Below, in pieces: positions 7,736 through 17,007 of a stretch of 64,000 nucleotides of DNA. The notes beneath the pieces are model-generated. The model was not told the origin of the DNA. It searched no databases and saw only the letters and a list, made by a program, of their open reading frames with translations. The position numbers and the translations under genes were made by a program. The stretch spans positions 372,001 through 436,000 of the forward strand of contig CAWJNE010000021.1 of the NCBI GenBank assembly GCA_963844175.1, written 5' to 3'. Position 1 is the first letter of the stretch; every line of letters starts with the position of its first letter. Source of the stretch: JALZMG01 sp963844175. GTDB taxonomy: Bacteria; Actinomycetota; Acidimicrobiia; Acidimicrobiales; Ilumatobacteraceae.

Positions 7736-9312
7736 TGGACCCGATCGAGCTGGAGATCTGCTGGCAGCACCTGATCGCCACGGTCAACGAGCAGGCCAAG
7801 GCGCTGCAGCGGTCGGCGTTCAGCCCGATCGTGCGCGAGGCCGGTGATCTGGCCAACGCCGTCTTCGACCGGCGGGGTCGGATGGTCGCCCAAGCGGTCA
7901 CCGGCACCCCGGGCCACATCAACAGCCTGGCCATGGCCGTGGTCAACATCCTGGAGCAGTACCCGGTCGACGAGCTGGAACCAGGGGACGTCCTGATCAC
8001 CAACGACCCCTACAAGACGGCCGGCCAGTTGCTCGACGTCACGGTGCTGGTGCCGGTGTGGCGGAACGGCCGGCTGATCGCCCTGTTCGGCTCGACCATC
8101 CACCACACCGACGTCGGTGGCTACGGCATCGGTGCAGGCGGGCGCGACGTCTTCGAGGAAGGGCTCTGGATCCCGATCGTCAAGCTGATGCGCCTTGGCG
8201 AACGCAACGACGACGTGTGGCGGTTCATCCTGTCCAACGTGCGCCAGCCGGACCACATGGCCGGTGACCTGCACGCCCAGATGGCGTCGGGTGAGATCGG
8301 CGCCCAGCGACTGAACGCCCTGTGCGACCGTCACGGTCTCGACGACATCGAAGCGCTCGCCGACGAGATCATCGAGCGCTCCGAGACGGCGACGCGCGCC
8401 GGGATCCGCGAGCTGCCGGCCGGCACCCATCACGCCAGCGCGCTGCTCGATCTTGCCGACGGCAGCGAGATCGAGATCCGCTGCGCCCTCACGGTCGATC
8501 CCGAGGCGGGGCGCATCGTCGTCGACTACACCGGCTCCGCCGACGCCAGTCCGTGGGGCATCAACGTGGTGCGCAACTACACCCACGCCTACACCACGTT
8601 CACGGTGCGCTCGGTGCTCAGTCCGGACATCCCCAACAACCATGGGAGCCTGGCGCCGATCGAGGTCGTGGCCCCCGAAGGCTCGATCGTCAACGCCGTC
8701 TCGCCGCAGCCCTGCACGGCTCGACACGTCGTCGGGATGTTCCTCCCCAACGCGCTGCTCAAAGCGCTGGCCCAGGTCAAGCCCGAGCAGTCGATGGCCG
8801 AGGGATCCGGCGCCGTGTGGACGATGCAGGTCAACGGCACCGACGACGACGGCCGGCCGTTCATCACGGCGATGTTCACGTACGCCGGCGGCGTCGGCGC
8901 CCGAGCGGGCAAGCCCGGACTCGACGCCTGCTCCTACCCGACGGGCGTCGCCGCGGTGCCGATCGAGGTCGTCGAGGCGTCGGCCCCGATCCGCTTCACG
9001 ACCAAGGCGCTGCGGCCAGGCTCCGGCGGGGCGGGGCGACAGACCGGCGGGTTGGGCCAGACCATCGAGTTCACCGTCGACACCCGCCGGCCGTGGCAGC
9101 TGAACGCCGTGACGAGCCGCCTGGCCGAGGCCCCGCAGGGCATCTTCGGCGGCGAGCCCGGCGCCGCCGGACGGTTCAGCGTCAACGGTGAAGCCGTCAC
9201 CACCCAGGCCCGCATCACCTTGCAGCCCGACGACGTCGTGCGCCTCGACCTACCGGGCGGCGGGGGTTACGGCGAGCGGGAGGATCTCCCCCTGAGCGAA
9301 GCGGCTCGATGA
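7735..9312 (+). CDS. hyuB: Hydantoinase/oxoprolinase subunit B (HyuB family)
   Basis: This 525-residue HyuB-type subunit partners HyuA in ATP-dependent opening of hydantoin- or 5-oxoproline-type rings. It shows the family landmarks 'SPIVREAGDLANAVFDRRG', 'GHINSLAMAV', 'PGDVLITNDPYKTAGQLLD', 'FGSTIHHTDVGG', 'DYTGSADASPWGINV' and the C-terminal 'RLDLPGGGGYGERE'. Length and motifs are complete. ATG at 7735 follows an in-frame GTG at 7732. It overlaps the Rieske gene by 4 bp (ATGA at 9309-9312), so both are one transcriptional unit. Confidence 0.92.
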   Translation: MDPIELEICWQHLIATVNEQAKALQRSAFSPIVREAGDLANAVFDRRGRMVAQAVTGTPGHINSLAMAVVNILEQYPVDELEPGDVLITNDPYKTAGQLLDVTVLVPVWRNGRLIALFGSTIHHTDVGGYGIGAGGRDVFEEGLWIPIVKLMRLGERNDDVWRFILSNVRQPDHMAGDLHAQMASGEIGAQRLNALCDRHGLDDIEALADEIIERSETATRAGIRELPAGTHHASALLDLADGSEIEIRCALTVDPEAGRIVVDYTGSADASPWGINVVRNYTHAYTTFTVRSVLSPDIPNNHGSLAPIEVVAPEGSIVNAVSPQPCTARHVVGMFLPNALLKALAQVKPEQSMAEGSGAVWTMQVNGTDDDGRPFITAMFTYAGGVGARAGKPGLDACSYPTGVAAVPIEVVEASAPIRFTTKALRPGSGGAGRQTGGLGQTIEFTVDTRRPWQLNAVTSRLAEAPQGIFGGEPGAAGRFSVNGEAVTTQARITLQPDDVVRLDLPGGGGYGEREDLPLSEAAR

Positions 9313-10463
9313 CGAAGCTCGCACCTCATCTCCTGGCCGCGCTCGACGCCTCGACGACCGACGTCGCCACGGCACGCACGCTGCCGGCCGAGCTGTACAC
9401 GTCGGCCGACGTGCTCGCTGTCGAGCGCGACGTGGTGTTCGGCCGCGAGTGGCTCTGCGTCGGCCGCGCCGACCGCGTCCCCTCGCCCGGCGACTGGTTC
9501 ACGGTCACCATGTGCGACGAGCCGATCATCGTCGTCCGGGACAGAGCGGGCGCGATGCGGGCGATGTCCGCGGTGTGCCAGCACCGGGCGATGCAGGTCT
9601 GCGACGGCGCCGGCAACAGCTCGACCTTCAAGTGCCCGTACCACCACTGGACGTACGGGCTCGACGGGCGCCTACTCGGTGCGCCGGCGATGGAGCGAAC
9701 CGAGGGCTTCGACAAGGCCGACTTCGGCCTGCCGCAGCTGCGCGTCGAGGAGTGGCAGGGCTTCGTGTTCGTCAACCTCGACCCGGCGGCGGAACCGCTG
9801 GCCCCCACACTGGCCGGCTACGAGCCGTTCATCGATCACTACGACCTCGCCGACACGTTCTGCCCGGGCACGTTCACGCTGCCGGGGCTGCCGTGGAACT
9901 GGAAGGTCATGTTCGAGAACTTCAACGACGGCTACCACGCCAATCGCCTGCACCAGTACGTCCAGGACTTCGCCCCGAGCGGGATGAGCGCCTTCCCCGT
10001 CCCGTGGGACGAGTCGTCGAACGTGATCTTCCGCACCGCTGGCTACACCCACATCGACGGCGGCTTCAACGCCACCCACCAGGCGATCATGCCCGTCTTC
10101 CCGCGGCTGACCGACGACGAGCGCAGCCGTTCGACGTTCGCCCTCGTCCCCCCCACGCTGTGCTTCGGCACGGCGCCCGACCAGTGCTTCTTCTTCCTCG
10201 TCCGGCCCACCGGCCCGGAGACGATCGACCTCGAGATCGGGTACCTGTTCCATCGCTCGGCGCTCGACGACCCGCTGTTCGAGCACAAGCTCAAGCTCGT
10301 CGACGTCGGCGTCCAGGTCTTCGTCGAACAGGACCAGGACGCCACGACGAAGGTCCAACGCGGCCTGCGCTCGCGCTTCGCGCCACGTGCCCGGTACTCG
10401 TGGCAGGAGGAGAGCCACGTGCAGTTCAACCGCTGGCTCGCCCAGCGGTACCGCCACCCCTGA
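9309..10463 (+). CDS. Rieske non-heme iron oxygenase, alpha subunit
   Basis: This 384-residue ring-hydroxylating-type oxygenase has a Rieske [2Fe-2S] site Cys90-x-His92 ... Cys109-x2-His112 and a catalytic domain with Asp207, His210 and His215 in 'NFNDGYHANRLH' as electron-bridging and iron-binding residues. Such enzymes hydroxylate or demethylate aromatic, amine or heterocyclic substrates using electrons from a separate reductase. No reductase or ferredoxin is encoded nearby. The 4-bp overlap with hyuB implies that its product or substrate belongs to the same pathway as the hydantoinase-like enzyme, for example oxidative N-demethylation or ring hydroxylation before ring opening. That link is inference. 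Confidence 0.9.
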   Translation: MTKLAPHLLAALDASTTDVATARTLPAELYTSADVLAVERDVVFGREWLCVGRADRVPSPGDWFTVTMCDEPIIVVRDRAGAMRAMSAVCQHRAMQVCDGAGNSSTFKCPYHHWTYGLDGRLLGAPAMERTEGFDKADFGLPQLRVEEWQGFVFVNLDPAAEPLAPTLAGYEPFIDHYDLADTFCPGTFTLPGLPWNWKVMFENFNDGYHANRLHQYVQDFAPSGMSAFPVPWDESSNVIFRTAGYTHIDGGFNATHQAIMPVFPRLTDDERSRSTFALVPPTLCFGTAPDQCFFFLVRPTGPETIDLEIGYLFHRSALDDPLFEHKLKLVDVGVQVFVEQDQDATTKVQRGLRSRFAPRARYSWQEESHVQFNRWLAQRYRHP

Positions 10464-10470
10464 CCGCGAG

Positions 10471-11853
10471 TCAGGGGGCGGGGAGGTGGGGCCAGACGTG
10501 GGGGACGGTGATCCCGGCTCGATCGAGCAGCGCCTGCTGGGCGTCGGCCGCCGCGGCCCAGACCGATTCGGCCTCGACGGTGACGCACCGACCATCACGG
10601 ATCACGGGCCGGCCGGCGACCAGCACGTCGCGCACCGATCGACCGTCGGTGCCCCACACGAGCTGCAGCCCGACGTCGCCACGCGGTGACCACCCCCACC
10701 CGTCGGCACGGTGGACGACGAGGTCGGCCTCCTTCCCCGGCTCCAGCGACCCGACCCGATCGGCCATCCCGATCGCCTCGGCGCCGGCGATCGTCGCCAG
10801 CTCGAAGGCGGTGTGGGCACCGAAGCGCTCGGGGTCGATGCGGGTGTCCCGGGCGATACCGGCGGCCGCGGCGGCGACGCGCAGGATGTCGGCCACGTCG
10901 CCGGCGTTGGACGCATCGCAGCCGAGGGCGACCCGCCCGCCCCGTTCGACCAGCTCGGCGTGGCGACCGGCGCGGGTCACGCCCTGGCCGAGCCGCAGGT
11001 AGGCCCACGGGCAGTAGGCGATCGCCGTTCCCGTCTCGAGCACGAGGTCGACCTCGTCGTCGTCGAACCACACACCGTGGGCCAGCAGGAGGTGCCGACC
11101 GAGTACTCCGAGGTGATGGAGGTGGGCGACCGGGCGTCGTCCGGTCCGAGCCAGGTAGCGCTCCGGGTCCGACGACGTCGGCGACAGGTGCATCGTCATG
11201 CCGGTGCCGGCGGCGCGGGCCAGGTCGGCCGCCCCGACCAGCAACTCGTCGGACGCCAGGTCGTGGCCGACCAGGGTGACCCAGCCGGTGACCGACCCGC
11301 CGGCGGGCCATCGTTCGACCACCGCCCGCTGGCGGTCGAGGACCTCGGCGGTCGACGCAGTGAACGGCTCGTCGCCGACGTCCCAACCCCAGGTGCCGAT
11401 GGTGCCGCGCAGCCCGACGGCCTCGAGCCCGGCGACGACCCGGTCGGGGTGGGCGACGGTGCCGGCCTCGACGACGGTGGTCACCCCGTTCTGCGCCGAC
11501 TCCAGGGCGGCGAGTGTGGACGAGATCTCGTCGTCGTCGCCGGTGTGGGCGCCGTGCAGCGGCACCGACCACTCGAAGATCGATGCGCCCGGCGCCAGCA
11601 GGTCGGGGATGCAGCTGCGGACCAGCGGGTCGCCGGTGAGGTGCTGGTGGGCGTTGATCATGCCCGGCGTGACGACGCACCGGCTGGCGTCGAGCACCTC
11701 CGCATCGGGGTGGGTCCGCCGCAGGTCCGACGTCGAGCCGACGGCCTGGATGACCCCGTCGTCGACGAGCACGGCGCCGCCGACGAGCACCTCACGTGCC
11801 GGGTTCATCGTGACGACGTCGCCGTGGGCGACCAGCAGCGCCGTCACCGGCAC
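10471..11853 (-). CDS. Amidohydrolase-superfamily deaminase (SAH/MTA-deaminase or atrazine-hydrolase-like group)
   Basis: This 460-residue metal-dependent hydrolase opens with 'LLVAHGDVVTMNPAREV' and has the metal motif His69-x-His71 in 'PGMINAHQHLTG', a third His in 'MHLSP', a fourth in 'LLLAHGVWF' and an Asp in 'LGCDASNAG'. It ends 'GSLEPGKEADLVV', typical of the TrzA/AtzA/SAH-deaminase branch that hydrolyses amino or substituted N-heterocycles. It faces the ABC transporter across a promoter region containing operator copy 3 and is convergent with the Rieske gene. This makes it a plausible deaminase of the imported compound. Confidence 0.88.
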   Translation of the reverse strand: MPVTALLVAHGDVVTMNPAREVLVGGAVLVDDGVIQAVGSTSDLRRTHPDAEVLDASRCVVTPGMINAHQHLTGDPLVRSCIPDLLAPGASIFEWSVPLHGAHTGDDDEISSTLAALESAQNGVTTVVEAGTVAHPDRVVAGLEAVGLRGTIGTWGWDVGDEPFTASTAEVLDRQRAVVERWPAGGSVTGWVTLVGHDLASDELLVGAADLARAAGTGMTMHLSPTSSDPERYLARTGRRPVAHLHHLGVLGRHLLLAHGVWFDDDEVDLVLETGTAIAYCPWAYLRLGQGVTRAGRHAELVERGGRVALGCDASNAGDVADILRVAAAAAGIARDTRIDPERFGAHTAFELATIAGAEAIGMADRVGSLEPGKEADLVVHRADGWGWSPRGDVGLQLVWGTDGRSVRDVLVAGRPVIRDGRCVTVEAESVWAAAADAQQALLDRAGITVPHVWPHLPAP

Positions 11854-11924
11854 CCCCCGTCATGGTCCGGCCTTCGGCGGCTCGACGTGATGGATGCCGC
11901 CGCGCACGGGTTCCGGGCGTGGAG

Positions 11925-11953
11925 TAATCTGCGCCGCACCAATGGTCTGACCA
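11925..11953 (+). promoter_or_regulatory. Candidate promoter -10 and FadR/GntR operator, copy 3
   Basis: TAATCT (11925-11930) resembles a -10 element. The perfect palindrome TGGTCTGACCA lies at 11943-11953, where it would sit around +7 to +17 of the transcript and block initiation or clearance. The operator is identical to the sites at 3867 and 5070. It precedes the substrate-binding lipoprotein (ATG 12002, with AAGGG at 11989-11993 as ribosome binding site). A convincing -35 element is not visible. Confidence 0.6.
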
Positions 11954-12001
11954 TCAGTCCGGCCGAGGTGCGGGCAGCGTGGACGAACAAGGGACAACAT
12001 C

Positions 12002-13276
12002 ATGACGAAGCAGGCGGGCCGCTGGGCCACCGTGCTGGTCGCCGCGACGCTGGTCGTTGCGGCGTGCGGTGGCGACGATGACGACAGCAGCGAGTCGACG
12101 GGTGCCGCCTCGACTGCCGCCGGCGCCGAGACGACTGCCGGCGCGGCGACCACGGCCGGGGCGGGGACCACGGCCGGCACGGAGACGACCAGCGGTGGGT
12201 CGGAGCCGGACACGACGGAGGGCACCTCGTCGTCGGAGGCACCGGATGGTTCCACCGAGCCGTCGGGCTCCGAGGGGACGGCAGCGTCGGGCGGCAGCGT
12301 CGATCTCGACCTCAACGCCGATGGCGAGATCGTCGTCGGCATCGCCGCCGCCGGGCCGGCCGACGACGGCGCCTACTACCAGGCGGTGGTCGACGCGGTC
12401 CAGGAGCTCTCCGAGGAGAACGGCTTCAGCGAGCCGGTCGTCGTCGAGAACATCCAGGCCGCTGACGCCGCCACGGCGATCGGCGACCTCGCCCAGCAAG
12501 GCGTGGACGTGATCATCGTCGGCGCCTCGGAGATCGCCGAGCCGCTGCCCCAACTGATCGCCGAGTACCCCGACATCTTCTGGTATTGCAACTGCGGCGC
12601 CGGCTTCCCGGAGGACCCGGGGCTGGCCCAGAGCGTCGACGACGGTGCCGAGATCAGCTACACCGCCGGCTACGCCACGGGCCTGCTGCTGCAGGACAGC
12701 GGCGGTGACAACGTGTCGTTCATCGGCTGCTGCGAGCTCGGCTTCGAGAAGCAGGCGTTGCTCGCCTTCGAGCTCGGCCTGCAGGCGGTCGACCCGGCGT
12801 TCACGGTCACGTACGTGCCAACCGGGGACTTCCCCTTCGACTTCGACAACACGGCCAACGCCACCGCGGCACTGCAGACGGCCATCGACAACGGCGCCGA
12901 TGCGGTGTACCCCTACCTCGGTGGCGCCCACCGCCCCGTCGTCCAGGCAGCCAACGAGGCCGGGCTGATCACGATGAGCGCTGGGTCGTCGACGGTGTGC
13001 GAGGACACGGAGGAGCTCGACTACTCGTTGGCCGTCAGGTTCGACGGCGGCGACTACATCAGAGCCATCTTCGCCGACATCATGAACGGCACCTTCCAGG
13101 AGGGCGACATCAAGCGGTTCCAAGTCGGGATCGATCCAGAGCCCGGGGCCGTGATCTGCGACCCGACGCCGGAGCAGCAGGCGGCGATGGACGAGGTGTA
13201 CGCCCAGATCGCCGCCGGCGAGCTCGCCGAGACGTTCGGCCAGGTCAACGCGGAGGCCTTCGCCGAGGGCGGCTGA
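12002..13276 (+). CDS. BMP-family ABC transporter substrate-binding lipoprotein
   Basis: This 424-residue protein has a signal peptide ending in the lipobox VAAC (Cys about residue 22). A long Thr/Ser/Gly/Glu-rich linker follows (about 25-97), then a periplasmic-binding domain of the BmpA/Med type: 'IVVGIAAAGPADDGAYYQAV', 'GVDVIIVGASEIAEPL', 'FWYCNCGAGFPEDP', 'YTAGYATGLLL'. BMP-family receptors usually bind nucleosides or purine-like compounds. It is the first gene of an importer operon (binding protein, ATPase, two permeases). The unusually long acidic/threonine linker is common for surface lipoproteins of high-GC Actinobacteria. Confidence 0.92.
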   Translation: MTKQAGRWATVLVAATLVVAACGGDDDDSSESTGAASTAAGAETTAGAATTAGAGTTAGTETTSGGSEPDTTEGTSSSEAPDGSTEPSGSEGTAASGGSVDLDLNADGEIVVGIAAAGPADDGAYYQAVVDAVQELSEENGFSEPVVVENIQAADAATAIGDLAQQGVDVIIVGASEIAEPLPQLIAEYPDIFWYCNCGAGFPEDPGLAQSVDDGAEISYTAGYATGLLLQDSGGDNVSFIGCCELGFEKQALLAFELGLQAVDPAFTVTYVPTGDFPFDFDNTANATAALQTAIDNGADAVYPYLGGAHRPVVQAANEAGLITMSAGSSTVCEDTEELDYSLAVRFDGGDYIRAIFADIMNGTFQEGDIKRFQVGIDPEPGAVICDPTPEQQAAMDEVYAQIAAGELAETFGQVNAEAFAEGG

Positions 13277-13286
13277 TCCACTCCCG

Positions 13287-14876
13287 ATGACCGCATCGAT
13301 CGAGCCGACGGCGGGTGGGGCACCCCCACCAGCCGTCGAGCTGCTCGGCATCACGAAGCGCTTCGGCTCGGTCGTGGCCTGTGATCACGTCGACCTCGAG
13401 CTGCGCGCCGGGCGGGTCCACGGGATCCTGGGGGAGAACGGAGCCGGCAAGTCGACCCTCATGAGGGTGCTGATCGGGTTGGTGCTGCCCGATTCCGGAC
13501 AGATCCGCTTGTCCGGCGAGACGGTGCGGATCGACGACCCGGTCGACGCGGCCGAGCACGGCATCGCCATGGTCCACCAGCACTTCAGCCTCGTGGAGGC
13601 GCTGACCGTGTGGGAGAACGTCGCGCTCGGCGACGTCGGTCGATTCGACGCCGCCGCCGTCCGCCGACGGGTCGGCGAGATCAGCACCCAGTACGGCTTG
13701 TCGATCGAGCCCGACCAGCGGATCGCCGACCTGCCGGCCGGGATGCGTCAGCGGGTGGAGATCATCAAGTGCCTGCGGCGGGACCCGCAGGTGCTCGTGT
13801 TCGACGAGCCGACGTCGGTCCTCACGCCGGAGGAGTCGGAGTTCCTGTTCGGTGCGCTGCGCCGGGTGGTCGAGGAGGAGGGCAAGGCCGTGGCGCTCGT
13901 CAGCCACAAGCTGCCCGAGGTGCTGGCGGCCACCGACGAGATCACGATCATGCGCGACGGCCGGGTCGTCGACCACCGGGAGACGGCGGCCAGCGACGCG
14001 TCGTCGCTGGCCCGGGCCATGGTCGGTCGCGACGTCTCCCTGCGCGGCGAGCGGTCGGCGTTCGGGTTCGTCACCGCCACGGGGGCCGAGTCGATCGTCG
14101 ATCGGCCGGTCGAGCCGGACGGTCCGCTGGCGTTGCGCATCGTCGACGCCGAACTGCGCGGCCGCGACGGGCGGGTCCTCCTCGACGGCTTCAGCGTCGA
14201 CGTCGCTCCCGGAGAGATCGTCGGACTCGCCGGCGTGGAGGGCAATGGCCAGCGCACCGTCGGCGACGTGCTGTCCAGCCTGCGCGCCCTCGACGGCGGG
14301 ATCGTCGAGGTCGAAGGGCAGGCCGTGCCGACCGGGAAGGCCGGGGCGATGGCCCGGGCCGGTGTGGCCGTGATCCCCGAGGACCGCCACGACTCCGGGT
14401 GCGTGCTGGAGTTCACCGTCGCCGAGAACCTGTTCATCGCTGATCCGGGCCGAGTGGCGCGCCACGGCTTGATGGACCACGGGTTGATGCGCCGGCAGGC
14501 CGCCGAGCTGATCGATCGCTTCTCCATCGGCTGCGCCGGACCGGACGCGCCGATGTGGTCGCTGTCCGGTGGCAACCAGCAGCGGGTCGTCCTGGCCCGC
14601 GAGCTGTCCCACGGACCGCGGGTGCTCGTCGCCGCCCAGCCGACCCGAGGGCTGGACGTCGGCGCCATCGAGTACATGTCCGGCCGCTTGAAGGAGGTCG
14701 CCGCGTCCGGGGTCGGCGTGCTGCTGATCTCGACCGAGCTCGAGGAGATCCTCGACCTGTCCGACCGCATCGTCGTGCTGTCGCGCGGTCGCGCCGTGGG
14801 CCAGATGTCGCGGGGCGACGTCGACCTCGAACGGCTGGGGATGCTCATGGGCGGCGCCGGGACCGACGATGGGTGA
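13287..14876 (+). CDS. ABC transporter ATP-binding protein with two ATPase domains (BMP/nucleoside-type)
   Basis: This 529-residue tandem ATPase has a canonical first domain with Walker A 'GENGAGKST', a divergent signature 'LPAGMRQRVEI' and Walker B 'VLVFDEPTSVLTPEE'. The second domain has a degenerate Walker A ('GVEGNGQRTV', lacking the GKS/T lysine), a good signature 'LSGGNQQRVVLAREL' and a degenerate Walker B ('VLVAAQPTRGLD'). This asymmetry is typical of the sugar/nucleoside importers such as NupO and RbsA. ATG at 13287 is 10 bp after the lipoprotein stop; the 3' end overlaps the first permease by 8 bp. Confidence 0.93.
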   Translation: MTASIEPTAGGAPPPAVELLGITKRFGSVVACDHVDLELRAGRVHGILGENGAGKSTLMRVLIGLVLPDSGQIRLSGETVRIDDPVDAAEHGIAMVHQHFSLVEALTVWENVALGDVGRFDAAAVRRRVGEISTQYGLSIEPDQRIADLPAGMRQRVEIIKCLRRDPQVLVFDEPTSVLTPEESEFLFGALRRVVEEEGKAVALVSHKLPEVLAATDEITIMRDGRVVDHRETAASDASSLARAMVGRDVSLRGERSAFGFVTATGAESIVDRPVEPDGPLALRIVDAELRGRDGRVLLDGFSVDVAPGEIVGLAGVEGNGQRTVGDVLSSLRALDGGIVEVEGQAVPTGKAGAMARAGVAVIPEDRHDSGCVLEFTVAENLFIADPGRVARHGLMDHGLMRRQAAELIDRFSIGCAGPDAPMWSLSGGNQQRVVLARELSHGPRVLVAAQPTRGLDVGAIEYMSGRLKEVAASGVGVLLISTELEEILDLSDRIVVLSRGRAVGQMSRGDVDLERLGMLMGGAGTDDG

Positions 14877-16026
14877 CCTGCTCGGGCCGAGCGTCGTCAC
14901 CGATCCCGAGGCCCGGGAGGACGTCGCGGCGGCGCAGTCCCGCTCGGGCCGGAGCGCGGTGGCGGAGATCGTCGTGCTGTACGCCATCTGCCTCGGCGGG
15001 GCGCTGACGCTCGCCGCCGTGCTGGTGACGGCGACGGGCGGATCGTGGACCGACGTGTACCGGTCGATGCTGGAAGGAAGCGTCGGCGCGCCTGGGCGGT
15101 GGGGGCTGACGCTGGGAGTGGCGGTGCCGATCCTGCTCGTCGGGCTGGGCACGATCGTGAACGGCAGGGCCGGCCTCGTCAACATCGGCCAGGAGGGCCA
15201 GCTCGTCGCCGGCGCGTTCCTGGCCGGCTACGTGGGGACCCGCTTCGCCGGCCCCGGCCCGCTCAACCTCGTGGTGATGCTCGTCGCCGCCATCGTCAGC
15301 GGTGCGCTGTGGGCCGGTATCGCCGGGGTCCTGCGCTACTGGCGCAACGTGCCGGAGGTGCTGAGCACGCTGCTGCTCACAGCCGTCGCCGCCAACCTGC
15401 TCGGCTTCGGCCTGCGCCAGCGATCCCTGCTCCTCGCCCCCGCAGCCGGGCGCGCCAACCGCAACCAGGTCAGCGCGCCGCTGGCCGCCGACGCCCGGAT
15501 CCCTCGGGTCACGGTGTTCGGCAACACGTTCCCGCTGAGCGTCGTGCTCGCCATCGCGCTGGCGATCGTGCTGTCCATCGTCCTGTCCCGCTCCGTGGTC
15601 GGCTTCCGCCTGCGGATGCTCGGGCGCAACCCGCGCACCGCTCGCCGCGCCGGTGTCTCGGAGCGTCGCTACGGCGTCGGCGCGATGCTCGTCTCAGGCG
15701 GGTTCGCCGGCCTCGGCGGCGGCGTCATGCTCGCCGGCGGGGATTTCGGCAACTACCAGCTGGTCGCCAACTTCGGCACCGGCATCGGGTTCGCCGGCTT
15801 GCTCGCCGCCCTGGTCGCCCAGGAGCGGGTGCTGGTGCTGATCTTCGTCGCCTTCGTGTTCGCCGGGCTGCGCACAGGTTCCGGGTTCCTCCGGGCGACG
15901 GGCGTCTCCGGCCGCATCGCCGACGTCGTGCAGGGCCTGCTCGTCCTGGCGCTCCTCCTCCCGCCGGCCGTCCTCTTCGTCCGCCGGCGCCGCCGGGCCC
16001 GGGCCCTCAGCCGAGCCGTCGCATGA
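14869..16026 (+). CDS. ABC transporter permease 1 (BMP/nucleoside-type, NupP-like)
   Basis: This 385-residue integral membrane protein has about ten hydrophobic segments. The family core is 'PILLVGLGTIVNGRAGLVNIGQEGQLVAGAF' followed by a cytoplasmic coupling region 'GFRLRMLGRNPRTARRAGVSERRYG'. It belongs to the BPD_transp_2 permeases that work with BMP-type receptors. The start overlaps the ATPase gene by 8 bp and the stop overlaps the next permease by 4 bp (ATGA), showing tight translational coupling of the transporter subunits. Confidence 0.92.
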   Translation: MGDLLGPSVVTDPEAREDVAAAQSRSGRSAVAEIVVLYAICLGGALTLAAVLVTATGGSWTDVYRSMLEGSVGAPGRWGLTLGVAVPILLVGLGTIVNGRAGLVNIGQEGQLVAGAFLAGYVGTRFAGPGPLNLVVMLVAAIVSGALWAGIAGVLRYWRNVPEVLSTLLLTAVAANLLGFGLRQRSLLLAPAAGRANRNQVSAPLAADARIPRVTVFGNTFPLSVVLAIALAIVLSIVLSRSVVGFRLRMLGRNPRTARRAGVSERRYGVGAMLVSGGFAGLGGGVMLAGGDFGNYQLVANFGTGIGFAGLLAALVAQERVLVLIFVAFVFAGLRTGSGFLRATGVSGRIADVVQGLLVLALLLPPAVLFVRRRRRARALSRAVA

Positions 16027-16961
16027 GCGACTTCTTGTCAGCGCTCGGGGACATCGCCACCAACGAGAGCGCCTACCGCAACGCGGCGATCGCCGCCACG
16101 GTGCTGCTGTTCGCCGCCGCCGGCGAGCTGGTGGCCGAGAAGGCGGGCGCGATCAACATCTCGCTCGAGGGGATGATCCTCGGCGGGGCGTTCGCCGGCG
16201 CCATGGGCGCCGATTGGACCGGCTCGACCTGGCTGGCCCTCGCGATGGCCGGCGGCGCCGGCGTGCTGGTGGCGGCGATCCAGGCCAACATGAGCCATCG
16301 CCTGACCGCCAACCAGTTCGTCGTCGGCCTGGTCCTCAACGTGCTGATCCTCGGCGTCGTCGGCTTCCTCGCCGGGGAGCTGGAACCGGAGACGACGGTC
16401 GTCGACCGCGTGGCCGTTCCACTGATCAGCGAGATCCCGCTCGTCGGGCCGGCGCTGTTCGACCAGCCGTGGGTGCTGTACCTCGTCTACCCCCTGATCC
16501 CGGTGACCTGGTGGCTGCTGTACCGCACCCGCTGGGGGCTCGACGTGCGCGCCGTCGGGGAGGACCCGAACGCCGCCGACGTGTCGGGCCTGCACGTCAA
16601 CGCCATCCGCCGTCGGGCGATCTACCTCGCCGGGTTGACGGCCGGGGTCGGTGGCGGGTTCTTCCTCTTCGCTCGTGCCGGCCGCTTCGAGGACTCCCTG
16701 GTCGGCGGTCGCGGGTACATCGCCATCGCCGCCGTGATCTTCGGCGGGTGGACGCTGAAGGGCACGGTCGGCGGGTGCCTGCTGTTCGGGTTGGTCGCCT
16801 CGTTCGCCCTGACCATCCCATCGCTCGGCTACCAGTCCGTCGACCCGGCGATCCTGGCCATCGCCCCGGCGATCGTGACCATCGGAGCAATGGCAGTGTT
16901 CGCCAAACGGGTCCGCCAGCCGGCGGCCCTGGCTCGGCCGTTCGTCCGGGGACTCAAATGA
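16023..16961 (+). CDS. ABC transporter permease 2 (BMP/nucleoside-type, NupQ-like)
   Basis: This 312-residue permease pairs with the preceding one. Landmarks are 'LLFAAAGELVAEKAGAINISLEGMILGGAFAG', the coupling region 'GLDVRAVGEDPNAADVSGLHVNAIRRRAIYL' and 'GGRGYIAIAAVIFGGW'. The ATG at 16023 forms the 4-bp ATGA overlap with permease 1 and is the natural start; the longer open frame upstream is a shadow of that gene. With the lipoprotein and the ATPase it makes a complete importer. Confidence 0.92.
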   Translation: MSDFLSALGDIATNESAYRNAAIAATVLLFAAAGELVAEKAGAINISLEGMILGGAFAGAMGADWTGSTWLALAMAGGAGVLVAAIQANMSHRLTANQFVVGLVLNVLILGVVGFLAGELEPETTVVDRVAVPLISEIPLVGPALFDQPWVLYLVYPLIPVTWWLLYRTRWGLDVRAVGEDPNAADVSGLHVNAIRRRAIYLAGLTAGVGGGFFLFARAGRFEDSLVGGRGYIAIAAVIFGGWTLKGTVGGCLLFGLVASFALTIPSLGYQSVDPAILAIAPAIVTIGAMAVFAKRVRQPAALARPFVRGLK

Positions 16962-17007
16962 GCGGCCCGAGGCGCGAATGGCGGGCCGCAACCAAGGAGG
17001 AACGCCG

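Noticed and set aside
5610..8003. 797-codon minus-strand frame opposite hyuA
   Set aside because: Arg/Gly/His-rich shadow; the sense strand carries clear HyuA motifs.
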